Shown here: piece by piece, positions 62,232 to 64,000 of the stretch | How the letters are laid out: each line of letters opens with the position of its first letter | Position numbering within the stretch: the first letter of the stretch is position 1 | DNA from: Metellina segmentata | Lineage: Eukaryota; Arthropoda; Arachnida; Araneae; Tetragnathidae | Assembly (NCBI GenBank): GCA_947359465.1 | Contig: OX375872.1 | Location: forward strand, 130,671,453 to 130,735,452 | Length of the DNA: 64,000 nucleotides | Direction of reading: 5' to 3' | Notes under the pieces: model-generated | Database searches by the model: none | What the model was told of the DNA's origin: nothing | The model's input: the letters and a program-made list of their open reading frames with translations, nothing else | Position numbers and translations under genes: made by a program

Positions 62232-64000
62232 AATTTCCTGATAGAGACACAAGTAAAACTATGACATACTCCATAAATTAATATTTAAAATAAATGAATA
62301 ATTCAAGTAACGGTGAAAATTAAACATAAACAAACCATCCGCGTCCTTAAAGGATGATTATTACGCAAATGAAGGTATGAAATTCCTCTGATAATATGCT
62401 TCGTATTCACGGTCTGTTTTGTCACTTTTCATTTCAACGACGAGTCTTTTATGTTTTGCTTCTTTTATATGGTTCCCATTTACTACAGTTAAGAGCAAGC
62501 AGTATGTGTATTTTCATAGTCACCCAAGGGATTTTTGTTTTATTCTTGGAAGCAGATGTTTACAATTTATGCGTTTTATTCATTTCTGGTGACATGTTTT
62601 AAGGTATGAATTAGACTCTTCGATTTGGGATGCCTGTGTTTTCTAAGACATGTGTGGTAAAAATTGTGTACACCTCGGGTTTGTTATTTTTTAACATTCA
62701 TTGAAGCGGTCTTTTTCGCATTTAACTATTAAATATTTTTGTTGTGATTTTGTTTTGTTTCGTGTTACCGTTACAAAAAGGACATTTTATATAATAGCCG
62801 AAGACGTGCAATTGACATATGTAGATTATGCAAAATGGAGGATTATAGAAAATGCAGTTTCGTTTCGTCTACATAGAGACAATGCCCCGCTTAGGTAAAC
62901 CAAAAGACCAAAAAATTTAAAAAAATGTAAAATAATAAGTGCTATACATAAAAATGAAGGTAATTTTTCTGTCTACTTGGATCAATCAAGAAATAGTAAT
63001 TTTATATCTCTGTATGAATCCAGAAGTCATTTAAAGTTGGATAAAAAATATTTACTATAGCACCTGGCTTAGGCATATCATATTTACTACTATATTTCTG
63101 ATTAAGGAATGTATATCATCTAAATATTTTAAATCTCCAGTAATAATATGATAGTATATTATAAATAAAACTGATAAAAATGAAAGTATTATTAATATTA
63201 AATATGTGGGAAGGAGGAAACACTTTATATCCTGCATATGAAACGTCCGTTAAAAAATTTGGGGTAAAAAGTTTTCTGACAACATTAGTAACAAGTATAG
63301 ACCTTCAGCATTATTGAAGTAAAGAAATCACAACAGGCACAATAATGTATGATAAAAATAATTTTTTAAATATGCATTTTGTTATAAAAATGTGTAAGAG
63401 ACGTATCATTGATACGTAACGGATGTATCACTACTGTGTAGCGAGCACATCATTTGTATAACATGAACAGTGCTTCTACAAATTTGTTAGGAAAAAGTTA
63501 CAGTATTGATTTAAGAATAAAAAATTATTAATGTATCCATTAGTACAAAAAAGGTAAGTGGAAAATATTTTTTTAATCATGTAGAAGACAGTATGTGCCT
63601 TACTTTTACATATATTTACTTATATTTGTGTTGACATGTTGTTTCCTTCTTTTTGTAATTTTTGTTATTTGGCATGATAAATTAAAATACTATACCTGGC
63701 AACACCAAATGAAATATGAATTGTGATGTTAAACATTTGGGCAGATGTGAAAATCTTCAAAATCTCGAGTCACAAACTAAATTTTAGAACAAAAAACAAA
63801 GAAGTAACCCGGTATCAATAGAATTCAGTGGATAGTGGAATTGTAAAAACTAAAGAAAGTGGCATTATAGGATACGATATGGCTTCAAAAAATTTCAAAC
63901 AGAAGTTTAATTTCCTCAATATTACATGTGGAGAAGACGATTTTGTAGTTAAACTCAAGTGGCATTTCTTCGCCACATTCCCATGGCACAGGCGCACCAG
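61351..64000. other. AT-rich terminal stretch, largely featureless
   Basis: Contains (CA)n near 61750-61771, an AGAGGGTTAA element-like end near 61837-61846, an A17 run near 62018 and the TA palindrome at 62193. Frames of 60-68 codons (62396, 62701, 63237, 63997) resemble no protein I know and have no supporting context. Confidence 0.45.
62193..62234. repeat. Palindromic (TA)n bounded by TGTGA and TCACA
   Basis: TGTGATATATATA through to TATATATATCACA forms one long self-complementary stretch of about 40 bp. Unlike the other TA tracts, its flanks are also complementary. Confidence 0.85.

Overview
This is AT-rich, repeat-dominated eukaryotic DNA. I find no host protein-coding gene that I can defend and no functional rRNA or tRNA gene. 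The mobile-element mix (Tc1-like, mariner, pogo/Tigger-like, TTAA-targeting elements, and several tRNA-headed SINE families whose heads keep an RNA polymerase III B box) together with dense minisatellites suggests an arthropod. A spider or other arachnid is my best guess, from the style of these families and not from a diagnostic gene. Nearly every open reading frame here is chance, a minisatellite frame or transposon debris.

Layout. 1-13 kb is a mosaic of tandem arrays with periods of about 28, 40, 80, 205, 280 and 350 bp, broken by SINEs and by short elements built on the palindrome GACGAGATATCTCGTC. 13-19 kb holds SINEs, a piggyBac-like fragment, a TTAA-bounded element carrying minisatellite units, and an internally deleted mariner. 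20-24.7 kb is an inverted repeat: one arm holds a TTAA-flanked element with a decayed transposase and the other a TA-flanked pogo-like element. 25-34 kb has a non-repetitive GC-richer island, more arrays and long AT-rich stretches. 34-41 kb has (TA)n, SINEs of two further types, a 270-bp array split by a 1.1-kb repeat, and a 240-bp array carrying three insertions. 42-48 kb has 33-, 70- and 105-bp arrays, the last split by a 1.1-kb element. 49-57 kb has transposase fragments, a foldback element, and a second TTAA-flanked transposon inside an array. 57-61.3 kb contains a nearly complete Tc1-like transposon set between (TA)n runs. The last 2.7 kb is AT-rich and largely featureless.

How the pieces relate. 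The most interesting signal is a dispersed family of about 215-245 bp elements with ends of the form TTAA-CCCTCC. They contain several near-perfect palindromes, and two copies keep TTAA at both ends. A larger TTAA-CCCTCT element encloses units of a minisatellite that also occurs elsewhere in the window, which suggests some arrays moved as cargo of piggyBac-like non-autonomous elements. Separately, two unrelated TTAA-flanked transposons carry remnants of the same transposase superfamily (commonly labelled Mutator-like), and the TTAA target points to Kolobok instead. Several short GC-richer non-repetitive islands between the arrays (about 5.0-5.35, 8.4-8.8, 10.4-11.3, 25.4-26.2, 35.3-35.7, 42.0-42.5 and 57.7-58.3 kb) are the best candidates for conserved regulatory DNA.

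All repeat and homology calls were made by eye, so boundaries are usually good to about 10-20 bases unless an exact duplication or inverted terminus is stated.
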